Shown here one piece after another: positions 21,162-30,507 of a DNA stretch of 64,000 nucleotides; the stretch's first letter is position 1; each line of letters begins with the position of its first letter. The notes beneath the pieces were generated by a model, which worked only from the letters and a program-made list of their open reading frames with translations, was not told the origin of the DNA and did no database searches. The position numbers and the translations under genes are program-made. The stretch covers positions 1,134,001-1,198,000 of the forward strand of contig NZ_CP156082.1 of assembly GCF_039830145.1 (NCBI RefSeq), written 5' to 3'. The DNA comes from Croceibacterium sp. TMG7-5b_MA50. Lineage in GTDB: Bacteria; Pseudomonadota; Alphaproteobacteria; Sphingomonadales; Sphingomonadaceae.

Positions 21162-21481
21162 CGCCGCCGGTCACGCCTGACGGCCGCTACATCGTGGTGC
21201 GCGGACGCTTGTGGCGACGCACCAACCCGGCGTTGCCAGCGGCCGAGCGGCAGGATTTGGTAAACCAGCTGATGGCTGCACGCAGCGCCGTCGGACGGGC
21301 GATGCGGGCTGGCGACACGGCGGCGCTCTCCACGGCGCGGCGGGCGGTTGATGCCGCAAAAATCGCGCTGGGCGAACGCGGGCCAGTATGGTGGGACGAT
21401 GGCGCGCCGGACCTGAACCGGCACATGGCGCGCAACACGCCGTATAGGGGCTGGTTCGAAAATCTCAGCGAGCCGGGTTGA
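21158..21481 (+). CDS. Conserved hypothetical protein, probable CTG start
   Basis: A 107-residue protein with TPDGRYIVVRGRLWRRTNP near the start and GERGPVWWDDGAPDLNRHM near the end. To my recollection these are the conserved ends of a small family in alphaproteobacteria. No ATG lies in the open frame, which begins after a stop at 21122. The conserved start region implies initiation at CTG 21158, overlapping the upstream stop as CTGA; GTG 21194 would remove this conserved part. Function is unknown. It overlaps the convergent transporter gene by 17 bases. Confidence 0.7.
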   Translation: MTPPVTPDGRYIVVRGRLWRRTNPALPAAERQDLVNQLMAARSAVGRAMRAGDTAALSTARRAVDAAKIALGERGPVWWDDGAPDLNRHMARNTPYRGWFENLSEPG

Positions 21482-22454
21482 CCTCCGTCTCCGGCTGACG
21501 GGCGTAGCGTCCGGCAAGCCACGCGCAGACCATCAATTGCAGTTGGTGGAAGATCATGACCGGCAGCAGCACGGTACCGACCTCCGCCGGGACGAACAGC
21601 ACGCCCGCCATCGGCACGCCGGAGGCCAGGCTCTTCTTGGACCCGCAGAACAACAGCACGATCCGGTCCTCGCGTGCAAAGCCGAACAGCCGGCCAAGCA
21701 TGGCGGTCGCCCCCAGTACGATGGCCAGCAGCAACAGCGATACCCCGGCGATTGTCAGCAGGTCCGTCAGCGAGACCTGCCCCCACAATCCCTCGACCAC
21801 GGCAGCGCTGAAGGCGGTGTAGACCACCAGCAGGACCGATCCGCGATCGACCACCGTCAGCATGCGCTTCTGCCGCGCCACCCAGCCGCCGATGCGGGGT
21901 TGCAGCAGGTGCCCGGCCAGGAACGGCAGCAGCAGCTGCGTCACAATGGTAACCACCCCCGCGCCGGAGATCGCACTGCCATTGTCCTGTCCCCCGATCA
22001 GCAGCGCCACCAGCAGCGGAGTCAGCGCGATGCCCGCCAGGTTGGAGAACGCCGCGCTGCACACAGCCGCCGCCACGTTCCCGCGCGCCATGGCGGTGAA
22101 GGCGATGGAGGATTGCACGGTGGATGGCAGCAGCGTCAGGAACAGCAGCCCGGTGCGCAAGGCAGGGTCGAGCACCGGCAGCGACCATATGCCGAGGCCG
22201 AGCAGCGGAAACAGCACGAAGGTGACCGCGCCCGTCGTCAGGTGCAGGCGCCAGTGCCGCGCGCCATTCATCACCGCCTGACGCGACAGACGCGCGCCAT
22301 GCAGGAAGAACAGCAGCACAATGGCGACGTTCGCCGCGTCGTCGGCGATCGTCGCGCCAACGCCGCGTGCCGGCAGCAGCGAGGCTAGGATCACGGTGCC
22401 GACGAGCAGCAGGATGTAGCTGTCGATGCGCAGCCGGGAGAGGAGCGAGTTCAT
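21465..22454 (-). CDS. SBF-like (bile acid:sodium symporter-related) transporter
   Basis: A 329-residue membrane protein with about ten helices and the SBF-like (PF13593) landmarks LLPSTVQSSIAFTAMARGN, FSNLAGIALTPLL, and LFCGSKKSLASGVPMA. The related bile acid/arsenite/auxin-type carriers are sodium- or proton-coupled; the substrate here is unknown. It is the last gene of a tight minus-strand trio behind a LOG protein (16-base gap) and a phosphoribosyltransferase. Confidence 0.88.
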   Translation of the reverse strand: MNSLLSRLRIDSYILLLVGTVILASLLPARGVGATIADDAANVAIVLLFFLHGARLSRQAVMNGARHWRLHLTTGAVTFVLFPLLGLGIWSLPVLDPALRTGLLFLTLLPSTVQSSIAFTAMARGNVAAAVCSAAFSNLAGIALTPLLVALLIGGQDNGSAISGAGVVTIVTQLLLPFLAGHLLQPRIGGWVARQKRMLTVVDRGSVLLVVYTAFSAAVVEGLWGQVSLTDLLTIAGVSLLLLAIVLGATAMLGRLFGFAREDRIVLLFCGSKKSLASGVPMAGVLFVPAEVGTVLLPVMIFHQLQLMVCAWLAGRYARQPETEVNPAR

Positions 22455-22470
22455 GCCGAACGGGCCCGGC

Positions 22471-23049
22471 CTACCGGTCCCCTTCCCCCAACCAATGTTC
22501 GTTGGCGGGCGGCACGAAGCTGGCGATCCGCTCGATCATCGTTGCCGGATCGCGCTCCACGATCAGCATCGCCCGGTGGCGCGGCTGCAGGAAGCCTTCG
22601 GCCACCACGTCGTCGATGAAGCGGCCGAGCCGGCTGTAGAAGCCGTTCACGTCCAGCAGGCCGACCGGCTTGTTATGGTAGCCGAGCTGCGACCAGCACC
22701 ATGCCTCGAACATCTCCTCGAACGTGCCGATACCGCCGGGCAGCGTGACGAAGCCATCGGCGAGATCGGCCATCATGGCCTTGCGCTCATGCATGGTCTT
22801 GACGACGTGTAGTTGAGTGATGCCCTGATGGTCATGCTCACGCGCGCGCAGCGCCTCCGGAATGACGCCGATCACCTCGCCGCCGGCGGCGCAGGCCGCA
22901 TCGGCGACCACGCCCATCAGCCCGACCGTGCCGCCGCCATAGACGAGGCCAATGCCGCGCTGCGCCAGCAAGGTGCCGAAATCGTGCGCGGCTTGGGCAT
23001 AGAGCGGGTTGGCCCCCGGAGAGGAGCCGAGATAGACACAGATGCGCAT
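22471..23049 (-). CDS. LOG family protein (nucleoside 5'-monophosphate phosphoribohydrolase)
   Basis: A 192-residue Rossmann-like protein with the LOG signatures GGGTVGLMG and PGGIGTFEE, the latter holding the catalytic Glu. LOG enzymes release the base from AMP or cytokinin ribotides, giving ribose 5-phosphate. The start at 23049 lies five bases after the upstream phosphoribosyltransferase stop. Pairing a base-releasing enzyme with a base-salvaging one suggests a shared purine or N6-modified purine pathway, an inference. Confidence 0.92.
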   Translation of the reverse strand: MRICVYLGSSPGANPLYAQAAHDFGTLLAQRGIGLVYGGGTVGLMGVVADAACAAGGEVIGVIPEALRAREHDHQGITQLHVVKTMHERKAMMADLADGFVTLPGGIGTFEEMFEAWCWSQLGYHNKPVGLLDVNGFYSRLGRFIDDVVAEGFLQPRHRAMLIVERDPATMIERIASFVPPANEHWLGEGDR

Positions 23050-23054
23050 GGGGT

Positions 23055-23588
23055 TCAGTCCAGCCTTTCGGGCACGGAGCGCGCCTCTTCCAGGATGGTC
23101 TCGCGGTCGCTGACGGCTTCCCACGGGAACACGAACCAGCGCTTGTCCGTGTCGCGGTCGATCTCGTCCACCCAGATGTCCGCCGCCGCCCGGCTGCGGA
23201 CATTGTTGATCAGCATGGCGAAGCGCAGGTTTGCCGCGTCGCAGCCCTGATCGGTCAGTAATTGCCGGATGTAGGCGACGGTGCCGCCGCTGTCGTTGAT
23301 GTCATCCACGAACAGCAGCCGGCTGCCGCCCGCGCTCATGGTCGCGATCTTGCCCAGCAGCTCGTCGGCGAAGCCCGGTACCTTCGCCGAATGGTCGATC
23401 GAGAGCATCGGCACGTCCAACTGATGCGATACAAACACGGCCGGCACCAGCCCGCCGCGGCCGATCCCGATGATGAAGTCGGGCTGCCATTCCCCCTGCG
23501 CAACGCGCGTCGCCAGCAGGCGGACCTTGTCGAGGAAGTCGTTGTAATATTCGAGGTAGAACAGCTCGGGCTCGGCGTCGTCACTCAT
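23055..23588 (-). CDS. Phosphoribosyltransferase, hypoxanthine/xanthine type
   Basis: A 177-residue type I PRTase with the PRPP-binding loop LLFVDDINDSGGT and an earlier GIGRGGLVPAVFVSHQL segment. Members condense a purine base with PRPP to form a nucleotide in the cytoplasm. It resembles xanthine/hypoxanthine enzymes, but the base-specificity hood cannot be read with confidence. It heads the operon with LOG and the transporter and is divergent from the S41 protease gene (188-base gap). Confidence 0.88.
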   Translation of the reverse strand: MSDDAEPELFYLEYYNDFLDKVRLLATRVAQGEWQPDFIIGIGRGGLVPAVFVSHQLDVPMLSIDHSAKVPGFADELLGKIATMSAGGSRLLFVDDINDSGGTVAYIRQLLTDQGCDAANLRFAMLINNVRSRAAADIWVDEIDRDTDKRWFVFPWEAVSDRETILEEARSVPERLD

Positions 23589-23776
23589 GCATCATGTGTC
23601 CTGTCGATGGCATGGACCCGCTGTTATCGCATGCACCCGGGGGCGGCAAATCGTGGTGGGCAAATCATGCGGCGGGTGGCGCGCCACACTCGTCGGCGAT
23701 ACGATGGGATAACCGACCGGGCCGCTGCTCCCGGGAAAAGCGCGGCATGCATCCGTCGGCAGGGGGAATAACGGAT

Positions 23777-26700
23777 ATGTACCGACTGGGCTTCGCCGCC
23801 GCCGTCAGCCTGCTCGCGCTGGCCGCATCACCCGTGCGGGCCGATACCGGCTTCTACCAATATCCGGCGGTCCGGGGCGACCTGCTGGTCTTCGCCAGCG
23901 AAGGTGACCTTTGGCGCACGGCGCGCGATGGCGGCACCGCGGTGCGCCTGACGAACCATGAGGCGGAGGAGACGGACCCCAAGCTGTCGCCTGACGGAAC
24001 GATGGTAGCCTTCACCGCCAGCTACGACAGCAACCAGGACGTCTATGTCATGCCCGTCGCCGGCGGGACGCCGCGTCGGCTGACCTACGAAGGCGGGTTC
24101 CTGCGCACGGTCGGCTGGACGCCCGACGGCAAGGTCATCTTCTCCTCCCGCTTGACGGGCGGCGGTCAGGGCGAGGTGCTGTACATGATCGATCCTGCCG
24201 GCGGCGCACCCGTCGCCATCCCGCTGTGGCGAGCAAACGATGCGACCTTCGGCGTGGACGGGCGCACGCTGTTCTTCTCCCGCCGGGGCCTCTACGCCCG
24301 GGCCCGCGACAATGCCGTGCTGTATCGCGGCGGCGGGATGGAGCAGCTGTGGCGCTGGACGATGGGCTCCGCCGAGGAGGCCGTGCAGTTGCTGCCCGAT
24401 TTCGGCGCGCCCATCCGCATGCCGATGGCGCATGGCGGACGCATCTGGTTCGTCTCCGACAAGAGCGGCGCGGATGCCATCTGGTCCGTGTCTGAAGATG
24501 GCAGCGGCGTGACGCAGCACGGGCCGGAGATGCCGTTCTCCATACTGCAGGCGAGCATGGATGGCGGCGACATCATCCTGCAGAACGGTGCGGACCTGCA
24601 TGCCTTCGCCACCGCGACCAACACGCTGCAGCCGCTGACGATCGACATCGTGACCGACCGGGAACAGACCCGGCTGCGCTCCATCGCCGATCCGTTAAGC
24701 CAGCTGGAGGCAGCGCGCATCTCCCCGTCGGGCGAGAGCGTCGCCGTGACCGTGCGTGGCCGCGTAGCGCTGGGCGCGCCGCGCCAATTGCGCCGCGTGG
24801 AGTTTGCGGTGCCGCTGGACGCCCGCGCGCGGCAGGCGGTGGTGGATGCGAAGGGTGAGCGAGCCTTCATGATCCTGGACCAGGGCGAACGTGGCGACAT
24901 CTATGCCATGGCGGCTGACGGATCAGGCGCGCCGGTGCGGGTGACGAGGGGCTATGACGCTTACATATGGTCCTTCGCCGTCGCGCCCGACGGCAAGACG
25001 ATCGTGGTGTGGGACAAGCGGGCCCGTCTGCAGAAGGTGGACGTCGCCACAGGGCGCGTCACGCTGCTGTCCCAGAACGACACGGGGGAGGACGACGTCT
25101 TTGCCGATCTCGTCTTCTCGCCCGATGGCACCCACATCGCCTATGCGGAGCGGTCGCGGTCCAACAACGCCAACACGTCCGACCTTTTTCTCCAGAACCT
25201 CGCCACGGGGGCACGGGTACGGGGCACGTCGGGCAAGTACAACAGCTACGCGCCTGCTTTCGCGCAGGATGGTGCGTGGCTGTACTTCATCTCCGACCGC
25301 AACTTCGTGCCGTCCCCCGGCAGTCCGTGGGGTGACCGCAACATGGGCGTGGACTTCCCCGATCGCGGGGAGATCTACGCGCTGCAACTCGACCCGTCGG
25401 CCGACTTCCCGTTCCGCGAGGATAACGAGCTGACCGGGGGTGACGATGAGGAGTCGGACGAAGCCGAGGCGGACGGCGCGAAGGACGCGCCCGCCGACGA
25501 CGTGGACGACAACGAGGAGAAGGAGACGAAGAAGCCCGCACCCATCGTCCTCTCGGGTCTGGCGGAGCGGCTGTACAAAGTGCCCGTGGAGCCGGGAATG
25601 GAAGGCACGCTGCTCGCCACCGAGGAGTTCCTGTACACCATCAAGGACAAGAACGTCGTTTCCATAGCGATCGACAAGAGCGATCCCAAGGAAGAGACCT
25701 TTGCGGAAGACGCGCGCGACATCGAACTCTCCGCCGATGGCAAGACGCTGCTGCTGGTGTCCGGCTCGCCCGAAAAGCCGTCGCTGGCGCTGGTGCCCGC
25801 CAAGGCCAAGCTGCCGGAGGAGATGGACCCATTGAGGGTGCGGCTGGATGACTGGCGGCTGGCAGTCGATCCCGTGGCGGAATGGAGGCAGATGTTCGTC
25901 GATGCCTGGCGTCTCCACCGCGACTTCGCCTTCGACCCGGCGCTGCGCGGCGTGGACTGGAACGCGGTACGCACTCAGCACGAGCCGTTGCTGGCGCGGA
26001 TCGGTCATCGGGCGGAGCTGAACACGATCCTGGGCCAGATGGCGTCGCGCCTGGGCATCCTGCACAGCCAGGTGCGTCCCGGCGACCTGCCGCGGGATGA
26101 CGAGAACAGCGAGATGGCGTTCCTGGGCGCGCGGCTGACGCCGGTTTCCGGCGGGCTGCGCATCGACAGCATCTACCGTGCGGAAGCGGACCTCGTGGCG
26201 CTGCGGCCGCCGCTTCGCCGTCCTGGCGTGGACGTGCGGCCGGGCGACATCGTGCGGCGCGTCGACGGCCGGCAGGTGACATCCATGGCGGACCTGCAAA
26301 TGGCGCTTGCCGGCCGGGCGGGGCAGCAGGTGCGCCTGGACCTGGTGCGCGGCGGCGTGGCACGAACCGAGATCGTCGAGCCGATGACGATGGAAGGACT
26401 GGGAACAGCCAGCTATCTCGATTGGGTCGAAGGGAAGCGGGCGGAGACACGGACGCTGTCCGACGGCCGGATTGGATACCTCCATCTGGAAGCCATGGGG
26501 GCGGAGGATGTCGCCAGCTTCGCGCGGGACTACTTCTCCCAGCTCGACAAGGACGGCCTCATCATCGACGTCCGCAACAACTCGGGTGGCAATGTGGACA
26601 GCATCATCATTTCCATGCTGATGCGCGAACCTTGGGCATATTGGGCGCGGCCCGATGGTACGGGCGTGCCGACGACCAACATGCAAAACGCCTATCGCGG

Positions 26701-27106
26701 GCATGTGGCCGTGCTGATCGACGAGCGGACCTATTCCGACGGGGAGACCTTTGCCGCCGGGATCAAGTCGCTGGGTATCGCGCCGCTGATCGGCACCCGC
26801 ACAGCGGGCGCCGGCATCTGGTTGTCGGACCGCAATCGCCTGACCGACAATGGCGCCGTCCGTATCGCGGAGAACGCGCAATATGCGATCGATGGCAGCT
26901 GGATCGTCGAAGGGATCGGGATTGCGCCTGATCACGAAGTGGAGAACCCGCCCCACGCTGCATTCGACGGGCAGGACGCGCAGTTACAGGCGGCCGTCAC
27001 CCTGCTTAAGCAGCGGATCGCCGCGGAGCCGATGACGCCGCTGCGGCCGCGTCCGTTGCCACCGCTGGGTACCCCGGCGGGCGACGTGCGCCCGATTGAA
27101 CAATAA
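23777..27106 (+). CDS. Tricorn-like S41 family protease, exported
   Basis: A 1109-residue protein with a signal peptide ending VRA near residue 20. A long TolB/tricorn beta-propeller region carries repeated SPDG-type blades. Then come a very acidic linker (about residues 553-588), a PDZ domain (near 818-860) and a C-terminal S41 peptidase core with VRNNSGGNVDS and TYSDGETFA. The Ser near residue 987 is the probable nucleophile. Tricorn proteins degrade peptides; bacterial versions are periplasmic or secreted. The ATG at 23777 starts the signal peptide. No aminopeptidase partner is adjacent. Confidence 0.92.
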   Translation: MYRLGFAAAVSLLALAASPVRADTGFYQYPAVRGDLLVFASEGDLWRTARDGGTAVRLTNHEAEETDPKLSPDGTMVAFTASYDSNQDVYVMPVAGGTPRRLTYEGGFLRTVGWTPDGKVIFSSRLTGGGQGEVLYMIDPAGGAPVAIPLWRANDATFGVDGRTLFFSRRGLYARARDNAVLYRGGGMEQLWRWTMGSAEEAVQLLPDFGAPIRMPMAHGGRIWFVSDKSGADAIWSVSEDGSGVTQHGPEMPFSILQASMDGGDIILQNGADLHAFATATNTLQPLTIDIVTDREQTRLRSIADPLSQLEAARISPSGESVAVTVRGRVALGAPRQLRRVEFAVPLDARARQAVVDAKGERAFMILDQGERGDIYAMAADGSGAPVRVTRGYDAYIWSFAVAPDGKTIVVWDKRARLQKVDVATGRVTLLSQNDTGEDDVFADLVFSPDGTHIAYAERSRSNNANTSDLFLQNLATGARVRGTSGKYNSYAPAFAQDGAWLYFISDRNFVPSPGSPWGDRNMGVDFPDRGEIYALQLDPSADFPFREDNELTGGDDEESDEAEADGAKDAPADDVDDNEEKETKKPAPIVLSGLAERLYKVPVEPGMEGTLLATEEFLYTIKDKNVVSIAIDKSDPKEETFAEDARDIELSADGKTLLLVSGSPEKPSLALVPAKAKLPEEMDPLRVRLDDWRLAVDPVAEWRQMFVDAWRLHRDFAFDPALRGVDWNAVRTQHEPLLARIGHRAELNTILGQMASRLGILHSQVRPGDLPRDDENSEMAFLGARLTPVSGGLRIDSIYRAEADLVALRPPLRRPGVDVRPGDIVRRVDGRQVTSMADLQMALAGRAGQQVRLDLVRGGVARTEIVEPMTMEGLGTASYLDWVEGKRAETRTLSDGRIGYLHLEAMGAEDVASFARDYFSQLDKDGLIIDVRNNSGGNVDSIIISMLMREPWAYWARPDGTGVPTTNMQNAYRGHVAVLIDERTYSDGETFAAGIKSLGIAPLIGTRTAGAGIWLSDRNRLTDNGAVRIAENAQYAIDGSWIVEGIGIAPDHEVENPPHAAFDGQDAQLQAAVTLLKQRIAAEPMTPLRPRPLPPLGTPAGDVRPIEQ

Positions 27107-27108
27107 GG

Positions 27109-27151
27109 AAAAACGGGCGCCGGGACCGAGGGGGGGGGGTTCCCGGCGCCC
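27109..27151 (-). terminator. Terminator for the autotransporter gene (minus strand)
   Basis: GGGCGCCGGGA and TCCCGGCGCCC form an 11-bp stem. On the minus strand it is followed by a TTTTT run (27109-27113), placed after the autotransporter stop and also just beyond the convergent S41 gene. The loop contains ten consecutive G residues (27130-27139). Confidence 0.8.
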
Positions 27152-27214
27152 CAGAAGCAGACGGCGGCGCGTGGATGGGGGGTCAGGGTCCACACCGCCG
27201 TCCGCTGTTCCGCA

Positions 27215-30200
27215 TCAGAAGCCGATCTTCAGCGTCCCGCGCAGGGCCACGGCATTGGCATCAAGCCGGTCCTCCAGCCGGACCTCGCCCGACATCTCGA
27301 ACGTCTCGCCACCGCCCAGCGCGCGGAGGCCAGCGAACCAGCCGCTTTCCATCTGTTCAGGGTCGAGCGTGAAGCGGGTGCCGGCATCGCCGAAGCGGGC
27401 GGTGGTGGAACCCAGCGATCCGCGGGCGATCTCGCGCCAGCCGCCCTCGCCTTCCACCCGGAACCAGCTTTCGTCCCCCTGCCCGCGTCGGCCGCGGCCA
27501 TTCCCCATGAAGTCGATACCAGCGACCAGCGATCCATTGACGCCCAGCTCGTCACTGGTGCGCTCCTCCACGATCAGGTTCAGGCTCTCGCCGCCCGTCT
27601 CGGCATAGCCGTCTTCCTGCAGGCGCGTGTAATCGACGCTGACCTGTGGCCGCACGAAGAAGTTACGACCGCCGAACTCGTAGGCAAGGCCCGCGCTGCC
27701 GCCGGTCACCGTGCCGTCCCATTCGCCCTCTATGTCCCGCGTGACCACGTCATCGCCGGCCTGCCCAGTGAAGGTGCGCTCGGATTCAAAGTTCGACTTG
27801 CCGACAAAGCCGCGGACATGTGCGCGCAGGCCGTCCCAATTGCCCCGCCAATAGGCGGCAAGGCCGTAGGTGTTGCCGGTTGTCTCGCTGCCGGCATCGT
27901 TGTTGTAGTCGGTCCACAGCCAATTCACGCCAACGCCCAGGGCGCCAAACCCGGTGTCAATCTCCGCCGCGGCGCCGTAGCCGAGGCCGTCCTGCATGAA
28001 GCTGTCGGTGACGCCTTCCCCCTTCTCCGTGCTCCAGCCGGCGACGGATAGGATCACGTCCACCCCGCCCAGTGACCAGGTCGGGCTAGGCGGATCCATG
28101 ATCTGCCGGCCTAGCGCACGGGCGCCCTGGCTGATGCTTTCGAAACTGCCGCCGGCATGGTCGGGCAGCATCTGCCGCACGGTGCCGCGGAACTGGGCAC
28201 CATCGGTGATGCCGAGGAACACGTCTTCGATGTCATCGTCCGCGCCGATCGCCGCGAACACCGCATTGTAGGCGCTGGTCTGCGACCGGTTCAGGCCAAG
28301 CTCCGTGGCGGAGCGGCGGGCTACGTCCACCGCCAGTGCATTGGCGGGTGCGTTGCTGGCGACGCTGGCCTTGAACAGGAAGGGGATCAGCGTTGTATCG
28401 GTGACCAGCCCGCCAGCCCCGTTCAGGCTGCCGGCCTGCAGGATGGTATAGCGCCCTTCCGCATTGGTGACGTCGCTTAGGCGCAGTTGCAGCTTGGCAT
28501 CGCGGCCAAAGTTTGCCGCGCCTGTGACGGTGAGAGCCGTGCCCTCCCCGGCCGCCTTGCTCAGCGTCGCGCCGAAAGTGGTGCCCACCGCCATGTCGAG
28601 CGAAGCGATGGTCGCGGTGCGGCTGATGTCCAGCGTACCGCCGCTGACATTCACCGCCAGGTGTGCCGAATTCGCCAGCGTGCCGGAAAAGCGTGCGGTT
28701 CCCCCAATCGTCAGCCGGTCGGCGCCGCCGCCGAAGTCGGCCTGCCCTGCGAAGATCGCGGTGCCGGCAAGGCCCAGCGTATCGGATCCGCTACCGAATA
28801 TGGCGGCGCCCGCATGGATCGCATCGCCAGACAGCGCCAGCGAGTTGGCGCCGCCGCCGAACCGAACCGTTCCGGCAAGCAGCCCGTCCGCCACCTCGAC
28901 CCGGTCGTTGCCAGCCCCCAGGCGAACATCGCCCGATATGGACGGCGCGGCGATGCCGGTGGCGACCTGCGTCTGCCGGATCGTCACACCGGAATTGTTG
29001 GCGGAGAGGTCGATGGCGACGTTGCGGCCGGAATCGGCGCGTGCGCCGCTTGCCGCGATGGCGCCGCTGTTCTCCAGCAGCGTGACCGTGCCGCTGCGGT
29101 CGATCACCGCAGTGGCGCTGCCATTCTCTCCGCTGGCGGCGGCACGGATGATCCCGCTGTTGCGGATCGTGGGCAGGCTGGCGCCGGCATCGATCACCAC
29201 CGCTTGTGTCTGAGCCGTATCGGCATTGCCGCCGCGTGCGTCGACCGTGCCGCCGACCTGCAGCGCGCCCGTGCTGGCGCCGGCGCCAAACCGCAAGGCG
29301 GTGGCGCTGGTGCCGTTGGAGTTGGCGCTGACGGTGCCGTTCACCGTTACCCCGTTGGCGATCGTCACGGCACCACCACGGCCGCCGATAATCAAGCCGT
29401 TACCAGCGACGCCGGCATATACCCCGTCGCCAGTCACCCGCCCGTCGATCTGCAGTCCGTGCCCGCTGGAGGTGCCCGCAACCGCGCCGATCGTGATCGC
29501 CCGATCAGTTGCGCCGATGACCATCGCGGGTGCCGCACCCAACGAAATGACCTGCGCGCTGCCTTCGCGGGCATCGTCGATCCCGTCGGCATCCTCGTCA
29601 TTATTGGTGGGGGATGCGTCGCGCGGCGGCACGGCCAGCACGATCCCGCCGGTGACATTGCCGTCCACCACCAGCGCCGACCCGCCCTGCAGCAGGTCGT
29701 CAGCGTCCAGCCGGGTGGCGCCGCTGGGCGCCGCGTTGTAGCGGTAGCCGGTGGCGGTGATCGCCCCCTGCACCACCATCACGCCGGCGACATCGCCGGC
29801 GAAGCGCGCACCCACCGCGTCGACGCCGCGCGCGGTCAGCGGACCGGCGAGCCGGACATTGCCGGCGATCGCCTGCGCCTGCAGGCCGATCGCGCGGTCA
29901 CCCGTGACCGTGGTGCTGCCATCATGCACTAGCGCGCCGTTCAGCGTCCCCCCCAGCACGATGCCAGCAGAATCATTGCCCTCCACCACGATGGTGCCCG
30001 TATGGCTGAGGCGCCCGGCATGCGCACCGGCGGTCCGGATGGCGAAGCGGTTGCGCCCCAGAGCCAAGGGCCCGTCAAGATCGCCGTCATTGTCGGTGTC
30101 GGTGGGCGTGTAAGGCTCGTCCAGCGTGATCGTACCGGTATTGGCAATGTCGCCGCTGGTGCCCGCCTGTGCCAGGATGCCGGTGGAGTTGTCGGCATTG

Positions 30201-30430
30201 GCGATCGTGATCGCGCCCGCATTGGCGACCGCATTGTTGCTGTCCACCGTAACCGCGGTGCCACCACCGACCACGACCGATCCGGCGGAAGTGATGGTGA
30301 CGTTGCCCGGCGCGCCATTGGCGATGGTGGCGGTGCGGACCGGATTGGTCACGCGGGTTGTGATGTCTTGCGCTACGGCCGGCGTGGCCACAGCCATCGC
30401 TGCCGTGGAGGCAAGCAGGTAACGATGCAT
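27215..30430 (-). CDS. Autotransporter domain-containing protein
   Basis: A 1071-residue protein with a signal peptide ending AVAQ near residue 21. The passenger is a long, low-complexity beta-helix rich in G, A, N, T and V, with many ITIANADN-type turns. From about residue 790 it has a 12-strand autotransporter barrel that ends in LKIGF with a terminal Phe. Such type Va proteins place the passenger on the cell surface. I see no protease or lipase catalytic motif, so adhesion or a structural role is possible. It follows the STN-type receptor gene by 77 bases on the same strand. A 7-bp hairpin (30443-30468) lies in that gap. Confidence 0.9.
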   Translation of the reverse strand: MHRYLLASTAAMAVATPAVAQDITTRVTNPVRTATIANGAPGNVTITSAGSVVVGGGTAVTVDSNNAVANAGAITIANADNSTGILAQAGTSGDIANTGTITLDEPYTPTDTDNDGDLDGPLALGRNRFAIRTAGAHAGRLSHTGTIVVEGNDSAGIVLGGTLNGALVHDGSTTVTGDRAIGLQAQAIAGNVRLAGPLTARGVDAVGARFAGDVAGVMVVQGAITATGYRYNAAPSGATRLDADDLLQGGSALVVDGNVTGGIVLAVPPRDASPTNNDEDADGIDDAREGSAQVISLGAAPAMVIGATDRAITIGAVAGTSSGHGLQIDGRVTGDGVYAGVAGNGLIIGGRGGAVTIANGVTVNGTVSANSNGTSATALRFGAGASTGALQVGGTVDARGGNADTAQTQAVVIDAGASLPTIRNSGIIRAAASGENGSATAVIDRSGTVTLLENSGAIAASGARADSGRNVAIDLSANNSGVTIRQTQVATGIAAPSISGDVRLGAGNDRVEVADGLLAGTVRFGGGANSLALSGDAIHAGAAIFGSGSDTLGLAGTAIFAGQADFGGGADRLTIGGTARFSGTLANSAHLAVNVSGGTLDISRTATIASLDMAVGTTFGATLSKAAGEGTALTVTGAANFGRDAKLQLRLSDVTNAEGRYTILQAGSLNGAGGLVTDTTLIPFLFKASVASNAPANALAVDVARRSATELGLNRSQTSAYNAVFAAIGADDDIEDVFLGITDGAQFRGTVRQMLPDHAGGSFESISQGARALGRQIMDPPSPTWSLGGVDVILSVAGWSTEKGEGVTDSFMQDGLGYGAAAEIDTGFGALGVGVNWLWTDYNNDAGSETTGNTYGLAAYWRGNWDGLRAHVRGFVGKSNFESERTFTGQAGDDVVTRDIEGEWDGTVTGGSAGLAYEFGGRNFFVRPQVSVDYTRLQEDGYAETGGESLNLIVEERTSDELGVNGSLVAGIDFMGNGRGRRGQGDESWFRVEGEGGWREIARGSLGSTTARFGDAGTRFTLDPEQMESGWFAGLRALGGGETFEMSGEVRLEDRLDANAVALRGTLKIGF

Positions 30431-30507
30431 TGAGAACCCTTCCCGTCCTAATCCTGTCATCAGGACGGAGTGGAAGAGCGCCAGCCTTGGCCGGCACCCG
30501 CATTTCG

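Noticed and set aside
24923-26956. Minus-strand open frame of 677 codons opposite the S41 protease gene
   Set aside because: The protease strand shows signal peptide, PDZ and catalytic motifs; the opposite frame shows none.
27130-27139. Run of ten G residues
   Set aside because: It lies in a terminator loop between genes. It could be a phase-variable tract or a sequencing artefact, but no gene is affected, so I attach no function.
28487-29932. Plus-strand open frame of 481 codons opposite the autotransporter gene
   Set aside because: Composition follows from the GC-rich repeats of the autotransporter gene. There is no start context or domain.
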